Assembly: GCF_041435215.1 (NCBI RefSeq)
Contig: NZ_CP108394.1
Coordinates: 6,324,001 to 6,388,000, forward strand
Direction: 5' to 3'
Origin: Streptomyces sp. NBC_01314
Lineage (GTDB): Bacteria; Actinomycetota; Actinomycetes; Streptomycetales; Streptomycetaceae
Length of the DNA stretch: 64,000 nucleotides
A model generated the notes under the pieces. That model worked only from the letters and a program-made list of their open reading frames with translations, did not search any database and was not told the origin of the DNA. The position numbers were made by a program, and so were the translations under genes. Every line of letters starts with the position of its first letter. Positions within the stretch are counted from its first letter, which is position 1. Positions 9,499 through 19,200 of the stretch are shown here, piece by piece.

Positions 9499-9537
9499 CG
9501 AGGGCCGCCCCCGGACACCTCCCGGGCGCGGCCCTCG
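9499..9537. terminator. bidirectional hairpin between convergent genes
   Basis: Arms cgagggccgc (9499-9508) and gcggccctcg (9528-9537) are perfect complements. The site lies between the ends of the NmrA-like gene and the convergent symporter gene, as expected for a shared terminator. Confidence 0.6.
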
Positions 9538-9566
9538 CGGCCTCGCAGCGAACCTCCGTCGGGTCC

Positions 9567-11144
9567 TCAGACCCCGCTGGGGCTGGACGCGTCCTTCCCC
9601 TGAGCCGGTACGGCGGCAGCGGCTCCGGCGCCGCCCCTGCCGTCCCCGTCGCCGTCCGAGTTGATGATCTCGATGATCGCGAGCCGCTCGGGTGTGTCCT
9701 CCGGCTTGATGAAGCCGATGACGATGTACAGCACCAGCGAGACGGCCAGCGGGATGGACACCTGGAACTGCAGCGGCACCCCGCCCTCGACGTTCCAGTT
9801 GATCGGGTAGTTCACCAGCCAGAAGGCGAACAGCCCGCACGCCCAGCTCGTGAGCGCCGCCGTCGGCCCCGACCGGCGGAACGGACGCAGCAGACCCAGC
9901 ATCATCGGGATGGCCATCGGGCCCATGAGCCCGGCGACCCACTTGATGACGACGGTGATGATGTCCTTGAAGGCGGGCGAGTTGACCTGCGTGGCCGCCG
10001 CCATCGACAGGCCCAGGAAGACGACCGTCGCGATCCGGGCGACCCGCAGCCCCTGCCCCTCGTTCCACGTCCGCGCCCGGCGCCAGATCACCGGCGCGCA
10101 GTCCCGGGTGAAGACGGCCGCGATGGCGTTCGCGTCGGAGGAGCACATGGCCATCGTGTGGGAGAAGAATCCGACGATGACCAGGCCCAGCAGCCCGTGC
10201 GGCAGCAGCTGTTCGGTCATCAGGGCGTACGAGTCCGAACCGTCGCCCTTCACCGACGTCACCAGCAGCGGCGACATCCACATCGGGAAGAACAGCACCA
10301 GCGGCCAGATCAGCCACAGGGCCGCCGACAGCCGGGCGGAGCGCTCGGCCTCGTACGGGGTCGCCGTGGCCATGTAGCGCTGGGCCTGGTTGAGCATGCC
10401 GCCGTTGTACTCGAAGAGCTTGATGAACAGGAACGCCAGGAGGAAGACCGTGCCGTAGGGGCCCACCAGCGGCTCGGCGTGGCCCTTGAGCTCCGGGCGG
10501 TCCCAGACGCCGAAGAAGCCGCCGTAGTCGCCCAGTTTGCCCACCACGGCGATGAACATCGCGACACCCGCCAGCAGTTGGATCACGAACTGACCCAACT
10601 CCGTGAGAGCGTCCGCCCAGAGGCCGCCGATGGTGCAGTAGACGGCCGTGATCGAACCGGTGATCAGGATGCCCTGGTTCAGGGAGATGCCCGTGAAGAC
10701 CGACAGCAGGGTCGCGATCGCGGCCCACTTCGCGCCGACGTCCACGATCTTCAGCAGCATGCCGGACCAGGCCAACGCCTGCTGAGTGCCCAGGTTGTAA
10801 CGGTTCTTCAGGTATTCGAGAGGAGACGCCACATGCAGTCGCGAGCGCAGCCGGTTGATGCGCGGCGCGAACAGTTTGGAGCCGATGGCGATGCCGAGCG
10901 CGATGGGGAACGACCAGGTCGCGAAGGACGTGACGCCGTAGGTGTACGCGATGCTCGCGTATCCGGTGAACATCACCGCGCTGTAGCCCGACATGTGGTG
11001 CGAGATGCCGGAGAGCCACCAGGGCATTTTGCCGCCGGCGGTGAAGAAGTCGCTGACGTTGTCCACGCGCTTGTGCGACCAGACGCCGATCGCGACCATC
11101 ACACCGAAGTAGCCGATGAGCACGGCCCAGTCGAGACTGTTCAT
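9567..11144 (-). CDS. sodium:solute symporter family protein
   Basis: A 525-residue inner-membrane transporter with about 13 hydrophobic segments. The N-terminal MNSLDWAVLIGYFGVMVAIG begins TM1, and DFFTAGGKMPWWLSG plus the SGYSAVMFTGYASIAYTYG segment are hallmarks of the SSS (Na+/solute symporter) family. LEYLKNRYN and SHTMAMCSSDANAIAAVFTRD are also family motifs. The substrate is probably a sugar, carboxylate or similar small solute driven by Na+. ATG at 11144 is chosen because GGAAGGGGG lies just upstream. The cytoplasmic tail is rich in Gly, Asp and Ala. It appears monocistronic. Confidence 0.88.
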   Translation of the reverse strand: MNSLDWAVLIGYFGVMVAIGVWSHKRVDNVSDFFTAGGKMPWWLSGISHHMSGYSAVMFTGYASIAYTYGVTSFATWSFPIALGIAIGSKLFAPRINRLRSRLHVASPLEYLKNRYNLGTQQALAWSGMLLKIVDVGAKWAAIATLLSVFTGISLNQGILITGSITAVYCTIGGLWADALTELGQFVIQLLAGVAMFIAVVGKLGDYGGFFGVWDRPELKGHAEPLVGPYGTVFLLAFLFIKLFEYNGGMLNQAQRYMATATPYEAERSARLSAALWLIWPLVLFFPMWMSPLLVTSVKGDGSDSYALMTEQLLPHGLLGLVIVGFFSHTMAMCSSDANAIAAVFTRDCAPVIWRRARTWNEGQGLRVARIATVVFLGLSMAAATQVNSPAFKDIITVVIKWVAGLMGPMAIPMMLGLLRPFRRSGPTAALTSWACGLFAFWLVNYPINWNVEGGVPLQFQVSIPLAVSLVLYIVIGFIKPEDTPERLAIIEIINSDGDGDGRGGAGAAAAVPAQGKDASSPSGV

Positions 11145-11403
11145 GGGCCCCCTTCCAGAGTCCGCCGCCAAGGTCAGCCATATGCACGGTCAGGCATGTG
11201 AACTCTGGGTTCGGTGGCATGCCCACGGCAAGCAATTGGAAGGTCAAGAGGGGGTAAAGAAGTTCCGAGCAATGACCTCGGTTTATGTATATGAACAGTG
11301 AGTGGCCGAAAAGGATCACCTTCGTCCCGGGGTGAGGGCGTCGGAAAGGGCAGGTCAGCCCATTGGTCCAGCCCATTGGTCCAGCCCATCGGTTCAGGGC
11401 ATT

Positions 11404-12192
11404 TCAGCGCATCAGTTCACCGGCGTTGACGAGCAGCGACTGGCCGGTGATCGCCCGTGCGCGGTCGGAGGCCAGGAAGACCGCCGCGTCCGCGACGTCC
11501 CCGTCCGTGGCCAGCTCCGGCAGTGCCATCCGCTCGGCGAGCCGCGCCAGCACCTCCGCCTCGGGCACGCCCTCACCGTGCGCCGTGAACCGCACGTACG
11601 CCTCCACGGGCGGCCCCCACATCCAGCCGGGCAGCACGGTGTTGACCCGTATCCGGTGCGGCCCCAGCTCCCGGGCCAGTGAGTACATCGCGCTCGTCAG
11701 CGCGCCCTTGGAGGCCGCGTACGCCGCCTGCCGCACCTGTGAGGGCGCGGCCACCGCCGACTGCGTGCCGATGATGACGACCGACCCGCCGCCCGCCGCC
11801 TTCAGGCCGGGCAGGCAGGCCCGGGTCATCCGCAGGGTGCCCAGCAGGTTCACGTCGAGGACCGCCTGCCAGGTGGTGAAGTCGGCGTCCTCCAGGCCTC
11901 CGAAGTAGCTGTCCCAGGCCGCCACGTGCACCACCGCGTGCACGCCCCCGAACCGCTCCCGCGCGAGCGCCGCGAGCGCCGTGCACTGCGCCTCGTCGGT
12001 GATGTCGGTCGCCCGGTACGCCGTGTGCGTGCCGTCCGGATCCACCTCCGCCGCGGCCTTGGCGAGATTCGCCTCCGTGCGCGCCCCCAGCACGGCGTTC
12101 CCGCCGTCCCGTACGACGGCCGCGGCGACCCGCTGACCCAGCCCGGCCCCGACCCCCGAGACGACAACCGTCTTTCCCGCGAGCAGTGACAT
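11404..12192 (-). CDS. SDR family NAD(P)-dependent oxidoreductase
   Basis: A 262-residue classical short-chain dehydrogenase. Cofactor motif GVGAGLGQ is near the N-terminus, a VNLLGTLRM Asn segment follows, and the catalytic YAASK (Tyr and Lys) is preceded by Ser in the GTQSAVAA strand. The C-terminal ITGQSLLVNAGELMR is the usual SDR ending. The substrate is unknown. ATG at 12192 follows gggaggt. It is divergent from the gene at 12273 across an 80-base region containing a perfect operator-like palindrome. A short repeat of cagcccattggt lies just downstream near 11355. Confidence 0.9.
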   Translation of the reverse strand: MSLLAGKTVVVSGVGAGLGQRVAAAVVRDGGNAVLGARTEANLAKAAAEVDPDGTHTAYRATDITDEAQCTALAALARERFGGVHAVVHVAAWDSYFGGLEDADFTTWQAVLDVNLLGTLRMTRACLPGLKAAGGGSVVIIGTQSAVAAPSQVRQAAYAASKGALTSAMYSLARELGPHRIRVNTVLPGWMWGPPVEAYVRFTAHGEGVPEAEVLARLAERMALPELATDGDVADAAVFLASDRARAITGQSLLVNAGELMR

Positions 12193-12219
12193 CGGAGACC
12201 TCCCGGCTCTGGCACATTA

Positions 12220-12236
12220 TCTGACGGAGCGTCAGA
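12220..12236. promoter_or_regulatory. operator-like palindrome TCTGACGGAGCGTCAGA
   Basis: Seven-base perfect arms around a GAG centre sit in the intergenic region between the divergent SDR and 12273 genes. The form is typical of a TetR-family operator. No TetR gene is adjacent, so the regulator would act from elsewhere. The inference rests on symmetry and position. Confidence 0.5.
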
Positions 12237-12272
12237 GTATGGGCGACCGCAGGTGGACGGAAGGGGAGGCGC

Positions 12273-13190
12273 ATGGGCGAGAACAAGCGCATGAGCGAGG
12301 GCGAGCGCATGAGCGAGGGCGAGGACAAGCGCATGAGCGAGGGCAGGCGCGGCGGTGAGGACACCCGCAGCGCCGTGTACGCCGACCTGGCCGCCGTCGG
12401 CCCGTACGGGGTCCGCCCCGGCCACGCGCTGATCACCATGGTCGAGCCGCACCCGGGCCACGAGTACGCGTACAACCGCTGGTACGAGGACGACCACTAC
12501 TACGCGGGCGCGATGGCCATGCCGTGGATGTTCTCCGGCCGCCGCTGGGTGGCCACCCGCGATCTCCAACTCCTGCGTACGCCCGAGCGGTCGGCGATCG
12601 CCCAGCCGGTCACCGCCGGCTGTTACCTTTCCACGTACTGGATCACCGACGGCCGCTACGACGACCACATGAGGTGGACCGTCGCCATCAACAAGCGGCT
12701 GAATCGCGACGCACGCGTCTACCAGGACCGTACGCATGTCTTCACGGCCTTCCAGGACCATGAGGCGACCGTCTACCGCGACGGAGCCGCCGGGCCCCGC
12801 GACTTCCACGCACTCGACCACCCGTACGCGGGGCTCGTGCTTCAGGTCATCGACGCCGAAGGGCCCGAGGAGCGGGCCGAGTTGCTGGAGTGGCTGCGGG
12901 CCAGGCATCTGCCCAAGCGGCTCGCCGGATCGCCGGCCGCGATGGTCACCGTCTTCCGGCCCACCCCGCTGCCCCTGGACCGGATGTCGTACGTCAAGCA
13001 GGTCGAGGGCGTCGACACCCGGCTGACGCTGCTGTGGTTCCTGGAGGCCGACCCGCGCGACTGCTGGGAGGCGTACTTCGGCGGGCTGGGGGAGGCGGTC
13101 GCCGAATCAGGGCTGGGGAGGCTGGAGTTGCTGGCACCGTTCGTCCCCACGGTGCCGGGGACGGACAGGTACGTGGACCGGCTGCGGTGA
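12273..13190 (+). CDS. conserved protein of unknown function with N-terminal repeats
   Basis: A 305-residue soluble protein that I do not recognise by function. The first 26 residues are a hydrophilic imperfect repeat (MSEGE/KR units, from repeated atgagcgagggc DNA). The folded part begins near SAVYADLAAV. Two similar halves are suggested by HALITMVEPHPGHEYAYNRWYED and a later segment with HLPKRLAG and PAAMVTVFRP, reminiscent of dimeric alpha/beta-barrel (EthD-like) domains. The divergent SDR and shared operator suggest a common catabolic or polyketide-tailoring role. ATG at 12273 has GGGGAGG upstream; internal ATGs in the repeat could also serve. Confidence 0.75.
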   Translation: MGENKRMSEGERMSEGEDKRMSEGRRGGEDTRSAVYADLAAVGPYGVRPGHALITMVEPHPGHEYAYNRWYEDDHYYAGAMAMPWMFSGRRWVATRDLQLLRTPERSAIAQPVTAGCYLSTYWITDGRYDDHMRWTVAINKRLNRDARVYQDRTHVFTAFQDHEATVYRDGAAGPRDFHALDHPYAGLVLQVIDAEGPEERAELLEWLRARHLPKRLAGSPAAMVTVFRPTPLPLDRMSYVKQVEGVDTRLTLLWFLEADPRDCWEAYFGGLGEAVAESGLGRLELLAPFVPTVPGTDRYVDRLR

Positions 13191-13420
13191 TCGCGAGTAG
13201 TCCCGAAGTAGTCCCGAGGTGGGCCTGAGGTCATCAGGTGGGCCTGAAGTCATCCCGCAGTGCCCCTCAGTGTCCCTGTGGCGCCCCGGTGGTGCCCCTG
13301 TAGTGCCTCTCGTGCCCCTCGCGGCCCCGGTGCGGTGGGGGGCAAAAGCCGAGCCCCCTCGGCCAGGACGGCGGGCCGGTCGAGAGGGCTCTATCAGTAG
13401 GTGTAGGTGAAGTTGGGGTG
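13191..13420. repeat. low-complexity gap with short direct repeats
   Basis: The stretch between the 12273 gene and the DUF397 gene is made of short repeated words such as agtcccga, gtgggcctga and gtgcccct. It shows no credible coding frame or stable long hairpin. Confidence 0.5.
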
Positions 13421-13452
13421 ATGGTGATGGTGACGGTCGTGGTGAACCATGG

Positions 13453-13662
13453 TCACGCGAGGTCGAAGGCTCCCCGGCCGACCTCGGCCACGAAGGCGCT
13501 CCACGAGTCGGCGGGGAACGCCAGCGTCGGACCGTTGGAAACCTTGGAGTCGCGCACGGACAGGGCCGAGACGACGGGGGACTTGACCTCGACGCACGCG
13601 CCGTTCCCCGTGGAGTAGGACGACTTGATCCACGTGTCCTGGGCGCCTTGCTGAATTGCCAT
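13453..13662 (-). CDS. DUF397 domain protein
   Basis: A 69-residue small protein. The family core is clear: WIKSSYSTGNGACVEVK, then VRDSKVSNGPTLAFPADSWSAFV. DUF397 proteins are encoded next to XRE/DUF5753 regulators in streptomycetes and are thought to be partners or antagonists of those regulators. Here the partner is the gene at 13920-14789 on the same strand, 257 bases upstream. ATG at 13662 has a weak gagcag site upstream. Confidence 0.9.
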   Translation of the reverse strand: MAIQQGAQDTWIKSSYSTGNGACVEVKSPVVSALSVRDSKVSNGPTLAFPADSWSAFVAEVGRGAFDLA

Positions 13663-13919
13663 TTCTGCTCCGCTTGCCGGTTGGTCGGTGAGTGCTGTCG
13701 CCGAACCGTGGAATGGTGCTGTCCGTCTCCGGACTCCACGGTTCGGTTTGCGCCAAGGTCGTTGATTTCCTTGGCGTGATCGACGCTACTCGCCAACATC
13801 GGCTGACGAAGCGACTATTCACTCGGGTGGGTGGCATATTCCATGAGGGTCTTCCCTCCGAGTGTGTCGATGGTGTATCTTCCGGCCCCTTCAGTCCCAT
13901 TGGGGCTTGAAGCAAGGGT

Positions 13920-14789
13920 TCAGCGCGGCCGGAGTTCCGCGTACTCCTTCGCGATGTCCGCGATGCACTGGCGGGACTGATCCACATTCAGGGCCTGCGC
14001 CCTCAAGTGCTCGTACATGACGCTGTACTTCTGGACGTCGGCGGGCTTCTCCAGGTACAGGTCGCTGGTGACACCCTCGATATAGACGACGCTGGAATCC
14101 GACGCGTCCGGGAATTCGAGAATCGCGTACTGCCCGTTCAGACCGGGATGCGCGCCCATGTCGAAGGGGATCACCTGCACGGTGACGTGCGGGAGCTGGG
14201 ACTGCTCGACCAGGTGCTCCAACTGCTCGCGCATGAGGGAGCGATTGCCCACGACACGGCGCAGCGCGGACTCGTCGAGGACCGTCCACAGCCGCAGGGG
14301 GCTCTCCGGTGCGGAGATACGTTCCTGTCGCCTCAGCCGTACCTGGACCCGCTTGTCGATGTCGCCGGGTGTCGTCTCGGGCAGCGCGCCCGCGATGAGC
14401 GCCTCGGCGTACGGGCGGGTCTGCAGCAGCCCGGGGACGACCTGGGGGTCGTAGACGCGCAGGCTGGCCGCGTCGGTCTCCAGACCGATGTAGACGCTGT
14501 ACGGGACGTCGCCGAAGGCGTGCCACCAGCCCTGCTGGCGGGAGTCCTTGGCCATCTGCATCAGTGAGTCGACGACCCGCTGGTCCTCGACCTCGTAGAC
14601 CCCGCAGAGATCGCGGACGTCGCGCTGGCTGATGCTGCGGCGGCCGTTCTCCAGGCGGCTGATCTTCGACTGGGAGACCAGCAGCCGCTCGGCGACCTCC
14701 TCGGCGGTCATGCCCTTGAGCTCGCGGAGCCGACGTAGCTCCTGGCCCAACCGGCGTCGCCTGACAGTGGGATTGACATTGGACGCCAC
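13920..14789 (-). CDS. XRE family regulator with DUF5753 domain
   Basis: A 289-residue DNA-binding protein. The N-terminal helix-turn-helix is visible as LGQELRRLRELKGMTAEEVAERLLVSQSKISRLENG (residues about 14-49). The rest is the DUF5753 ligand-like domain, with VVPGLLQTRPYAEALI, RRQERIS, LWTVLDESALRR and HVTVQVIPFDMGAHPGL. It forms the usual pair with a downstream DUF397 gene. These pairs are often developmental or antibiotic regulators in Streptomyces (for example the BldB/WhiJ-type systems), but the target is unknown here. Confidence 0.92.
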   Translation of the reverse strand: MASNVNPTVRRRRLGQELRRLRELKGMTAEEVAERLLVSQSKISRLENGRRSISQRDVRDLCGVYEVEDQRVVDSLMQMAKDSRQQGWWHAFGDVPYSVYIGLETDAASLRVYDPQVVPGLLQTRPYAEALIAGALPETTPGDIDKRVQVRLRRQERISAPESPLRLWTVLDESALRRVVGNRSLMREQLEHLVEQSQLPHVTVQVIPFDMGAHPGLNGQYAILEFPDASDSSVVYIEGVTSDLYLEKPADVQKYSVMYEHLRAQALNVDQSRQCIADIAKEYAELRPR

Positions 14790-14940
14790 GGGACGTGCAC
14801 CTCCGGCTGCGTGCCTCTACTTTGTGTATCTGCTGTTGAGCAGATTGCCACCAAGGTGCCGAGTACCGCTGGAAAACATCGGATATGCGCTGCGCACGCG
14901 CCGTTTACGCCGGTGATTTTCCGCCGTGGAGGGATCTACG

Positions 14941-15020
14941 CCGCATGTACGCGAACATGCGGTCGCGCGGGGCGTGTGCGGCCGTATGTACGGCCGCACA
15001 CGCCCCGCGCGAACCTGCGG
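14941..15020. repeat. 23-bp perfect inverted repeat plus flanking hairpin
   Basis: Arms 14964-14986 and 14989-15011 are perfectly complementary with only two bases between. A second hairpin (ccgcatgt, 14941-14948, with acatgcgg, 14955-14962) abuts it, and its gcgaacatgcgg motif recurs as gcgaacctgcgg at 15009-15020. It lies in the 457-base gap between the XRE gene and the 3' end of the GPP34 gene, so it could terminate GPP34 transcription. The symmetry is far greater than a terminator needs. No gene is visible in 14790-15246. Confidence 0.8.
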
Positions 15021-15246
15021 CTCCCGAACCGGGTCCTGGGGTCCCTTGCGGTGGTTCGGCGCCGGCGGTGCGAACAAGCAGTGCGAGTGACGCGTCGCGA
15101 AGCATCGTGGAGCGTCGCGAAGCGGGTGATGCGCGTGACGCACGTGGTGCGGTGGGGTCGGGACCCGCGGCTCTGGGGTCCGGCTCCCACGCGCACCTCT
15201 GTGCCTCAGCGCGTGCTTCGCGTACTTCGAGTGCCGAGCGTGCGTC

Positions 15247-16005
15247 TCAGTGCGCCACTACGCGGGCCATCGAGCCGCGGCGTGGCTGCATCGGAACGCC
15301 GCGCGCGGGTTCCGGTGCGGGTGGCCTGGCGCCGGGGGCGGCCTGACGGCCGGTCGGTGCCGGGCTGCGGCGTGGCTGTGCGGCCACGCCGTTCTGCACG
15401 TCCATGACGGCGTGGGCCACCAGGCCACCCATGGGGTCGTGCCGGATCAGGTCCCGCAGCCGGGAGCGGGACGAGCGTCCCTCGTTCCCCGGATACAGGT
15501 GCTTGCCCAGTCCGACCGCGTGCGCCAGGGCGGCGAGCGCCGCGGTCCGCGGGTCCGGCGGGACGCCGGTGCGGATCGCGGAGTCCAGCCGGGCTCGGAT
15601 CTCCCGGCTGATCTCGGTCTGACTCGACTGATAGCGAGTCGTCGGAAGCACTCCGCACATCTGGCCCGCCACGGCATGCACCATGCCGCACCGCTCCAGA
15701 TGCGAGAGGTAGATCTGGCGTAGCCCGAGACGCGGCCCGCCTATCCAATGGACCGCCCGTACGGGAGCGCCACGCCTTCGCAGCAACTCCAACGCGCAGT
15801 CCAGAGTCGGATCTCCAGTCGGCCGTGGGGACACCACGGCGATACGATCCCCGTCTGGGGCTATCCGTCCGGCCAGCGCCAGCTCCACTAGCTGTGCTCC
15901 GGCCAGACCAAGGTCGAGCGACTGCGGCTGTGCGGTGGTACCCGTGGCCGGGTCCAACGCCAGCAGCAAAAGCTCTTCCGGAATCGTTCTGCGGCTCCTG
16001 CCCAT
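15247..16005 (-). CDS. GPP34 (GOLPH3/Vps74-like) family protein
   Basis: A 252-residue protein starting with TIPEELLLLALDPATG, the signature of bacterial GPP34 proteins. The C-terminal part has GNEGRSSRSRLRDLIRHDP and GGLVAHAVMDVQNGVAA, also typical. Eukaryotic GOLPH3 binds phosphatidylinositol-4-phosphate and membrane enzymes; in actinomycetes the role is unknown, possibly membrane-associated. A proline/arginine-rich tail of about 45 residues follows the domain. ATG at 16005 follows a weak site. It is divergent from the large carboxypeptidase gene, with 263 bases between holding no gene. Confidence 0.85.
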   Translation of the reverse strand: MGRSRRTIPEELLLLALDPATGTTAQPQSLDLGLAGAQLVELALAGRIAPDGDRIAVVSPRPTGDPTLDCALELLRRRGAPVRAVHWIGGPRLGLRQIYLSHLERCGMVHAVAGQMCGVLPTTRYQSSQTEISREIRARLDSAIRTGVPPDPRTAALAALAHAVGLGKHLYPGNEGRSSRSRLRDLIRHDPMGGLVAHAVMDVQNGVAAQPRRSPAPTGRQAAPGARPPAPEPARGVPMQPRRGSMARVVAH

Positions 16006-16268
16006 CCATGCCTCCCCGCGTGGATGAATGACAGGGTGACCCCTCTCACATCGGTCTGTCGAGGGTGCGTGACCGGAATGTTGTGGAACCGATAGGTATG
16101 TCGTTCTCGTCTACCGCAGGGGTTAAGCCCGCACACAGGACACTGGTACATGGTTCGGACACCGGCGCGGCGCGGGGGTGCCTGGGGTGACTAGTGTCCG
16201 GGCGGCGGGTTTCACGGTTCGGTTGGGCGCGCGCTCCTAGGACGGGCGGCGCGCGGGAGGAGGCATCG

Positions 16269-19200
16269 GTGGCGGGCACGTCCCCCGACAGGTCGAAGCG
16301 GTACGAGTCGTCGACGGAGTCGGCACCGGGGAGCGAGCCACCGATTCCGGCCCCCGGCCCCGCGAAGTCATCCCCGGATCCTCGCCTCGCGATGTCCCGG
16401 GACTCCGCGCCGAAGGTCGACCAGGCGACAGCGGTCTTCTCCCGCCGGGCGCTGCTGGAGGCGGCGGAGGCGGAGGGCCTGAAGCTGGACGACGCCGCCG
16501 AGACGGACTCGGACGCGGGTGTGGGTGCGGCGAAGCCTGCGGGGCGGAAGACTTCCGGGTCGGAAGCTGCCGGGTCGGAGACGGACGAGCCGGAGACGGA
16601 CGAGCCGGACACCGGTCGGGCTGACGGGGCCGGAGCTGGAGGCTCGGACGAGGCTCGTCCGGACGCTGGGGGCTCGGACGCCGAATCGGGTGACGATGGG
16701 GCGGACGCCGAGGGCTCGGGCGCTGGTTCGCGCGACGCCGGCTCGGACGCCGGGGGCTCGGACGCGGGCGATGCCGAGACGGATGCCGACTCCGGCGACG
16801 GTGAGGGTCCCGAGGGCGCCGCGAAAAGCCAGGACGGCTCCACGGAGGCGCGGGCCGACGCCGAGGAGACCGACGAGGCCGAGGACGACCAAGGCGCGAC
16901 CGAGCACGAGGACGCGGACGAGGCCGCCTCCGGCAGAGAGCCGACGGCTGGGGCGGACGCCGAGGACGGCGACACCGACCCGCGCGAGGAGGGCGCCACT
17001 GCGCCCACCCGTGCCGCCCCAGGGGCACGACTGCCCGCAGCTCGGGCGGGAGAGGACGCGGTCCCCGAGACGGACGCGGAAGCGGGCACGGGAGTCCCCG
17101 AGGACGCGGTCCCTGAGGTCGGCGCAGAAGCCGGCACCGGAGTCCCCGAGGACGCGGTGACGGGTGCGGAGGCTGGCACCGAGGCCCATGACGACGCCGT
17201 CCCCGAGGTCGGCGCGGAAGCGGGCACCGGAGCCCCGGAGGACGCGGTCCCCGAGAGGGACGCGAAAGCGGGCACGGGAGTCCCGGAGGACGCCGTCCCC
17301 GAAGACGGCACCGAGGCCGCCGCCGGGGCCCAGGGCGACGCTGTCCCCGAGGTCGGTGCGGACGCGGGCACCGGAGCCCCGGAGGACGCGGTCCCCGAGA
17401 CGGATGCGGAAGCGGGCACGGGAGTCCCGGAGGACGCCGTCCCTGAGCTCGGCGCGGAAGCGGGCACCGAGGTCCCGGAGGACGCGGTCCCCGAGGCCAA
17501 CGCGGAAGCCGCCACGGAAGTCCCGGAGGACGCCGTCCCCGAGACGGCCGCGGAAGCCGGCACCGAAGGCCCGGAGGACGCCGTCCCCGAGCTCGGCACC
17601 GAGGCCGCGGCCGGGGCCCAGGGCGACGCCGTCCCCGAGGCTGCTCACGCCGGCGGCGAGCCGGATGACGCCGACGATGAAGGCGTCCCGCAGGGGCCGC
17701 CCGCGGTCGACGACGGCAGTCGTGCGGGTGGGGCTGTGGATCAGCCGACCGCGATCTTCCGGGCGCCCCGGCCGCCCTCCCTGGATCACCCCACCACCAT
17801 GCTGAAGCTGGGCGGCGGCGCCACCAAGCCCACCGCACCAGCCGAGCCCACCGCACCCGCCGAAGCCGACGACCAGTCCAGCCGTGCCGACAAGTCCGAG
17901 CGCGCCGACGGCGAGGCGAAGGGTGAGGCCGAGGGTGCCGGTGCCGTGGGCAGGGGCGGCACCACGGATTCCGCGCCGCCGGCCGAACGCACCAGCAAAT
18001 TCGTCGCGCTGAAGCCGCTGGACGAGCACGCCCCGCCCAAGCCTCCGGCGCCCGCGCCCGACAGCCCCGCCGTCAGTCCGGCGGAGGCGACGCGGGCCAT
18101 CCCGCAGGTGGGCCCGGAGCGGACGACGCAGCAGCCGTTGCCGCCGAAGCCGCCGCTGGACCTGCTGGCGGAGCTGACGAACACGCCGCCCCCGCGCCAG
18201 ACCCCCGTGCGGACGATCATCCGCCGGGTCAAGATCTGGACGCCCCTGGCCATCCTGCTGGTGATCGCGTTTGCGGTCGCACAGTCTTTCCGTTCGCTGC
18301 CCGCCCCCACGCTCGCACTGACCGCCAACGAGTCGTACGCGTTCAAGGGCGACAAGGTCGACCTGCCGTGGCCCGCCGAGGGTCAGGGCTGGATGGACGT
18401 CAACGGCATCGGCACGATGGACAGCTTCGGCGACCAGAAGCCCGTGGCCATCGGCTCCGTCGCCAAGGCGATGACCGCGTACGTCATCCTCAGGGAACAC
18501 CCGATGAAGGTCGGTGAGAAGGGCGAGACGATCCCCGTCGACGCCAAGGCGGAGACCGAGGGCGGCTACGACAAGGACGGCGAGTCCACGCTCAACACCG
18601 TCAAGGAGGGCGACCAGCTCTCCCAGTACGACGCGATCGCGGCCATCATGATTCCGTCCGCGAACAACATCGCGCGGCTGCTGGCCCGTTGGGACAGCAA
18701 CGGTTCGGAGGAGGCGTTCGTCAAGAAGATGAACGCCGCCGCCAAGGACCTCGGCATGACCAACACCACGTACACCGACCCCTCCGGGCTGAAGGAGACG
18801 ACCGTCTCCACCGCCGAGGACCAGGTCAAGCTCGGCAACGCGCTGGTGCGGATGAAGGCCCTCACCGACATCACCAAGCTGCCCGAGTGGAAGGACCCCT
18901 CGGGCCTGAAACACCGGAACTACAACACCCTCGTCCCCTACGACAACGCCATCGGCATCAAGACCGGCTCCACCACGGCCGCCGGCGGCAACCTCCTCTT
19001 CGCGGCCACGAAGGAGGTCGGCGGTGAGACGGTGATCGTCGTCGGCGCGGTCCTCGGCCAGCACACGCCGCCGATCATCGACACGGTCAACGCGGTCAGC
19101 AAGACCGCGATGGTCGCCGCCCAGGAGGCGCTGGCCTCCGACGCGATCCTGAAGAAGGGTGACGTCGTCGGCTACGTCGACGACGGGCTCGGCGGGCAGA

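Noticed and set aside
15888..16151. Minus-strand 87-codon frame starting MYQCPVCGLNPCG
   Set aside because: The leading Cys-rich part is attractive, but the frame overlaps the GPP34 start and soon becomes shadow translation.
17050..17650. CRISPR-like tandem repeats in the carboxypeptidase gene
   Set aside because: The 48-base units are contiguous coding repeats without spacers, in frame with a clear protein.
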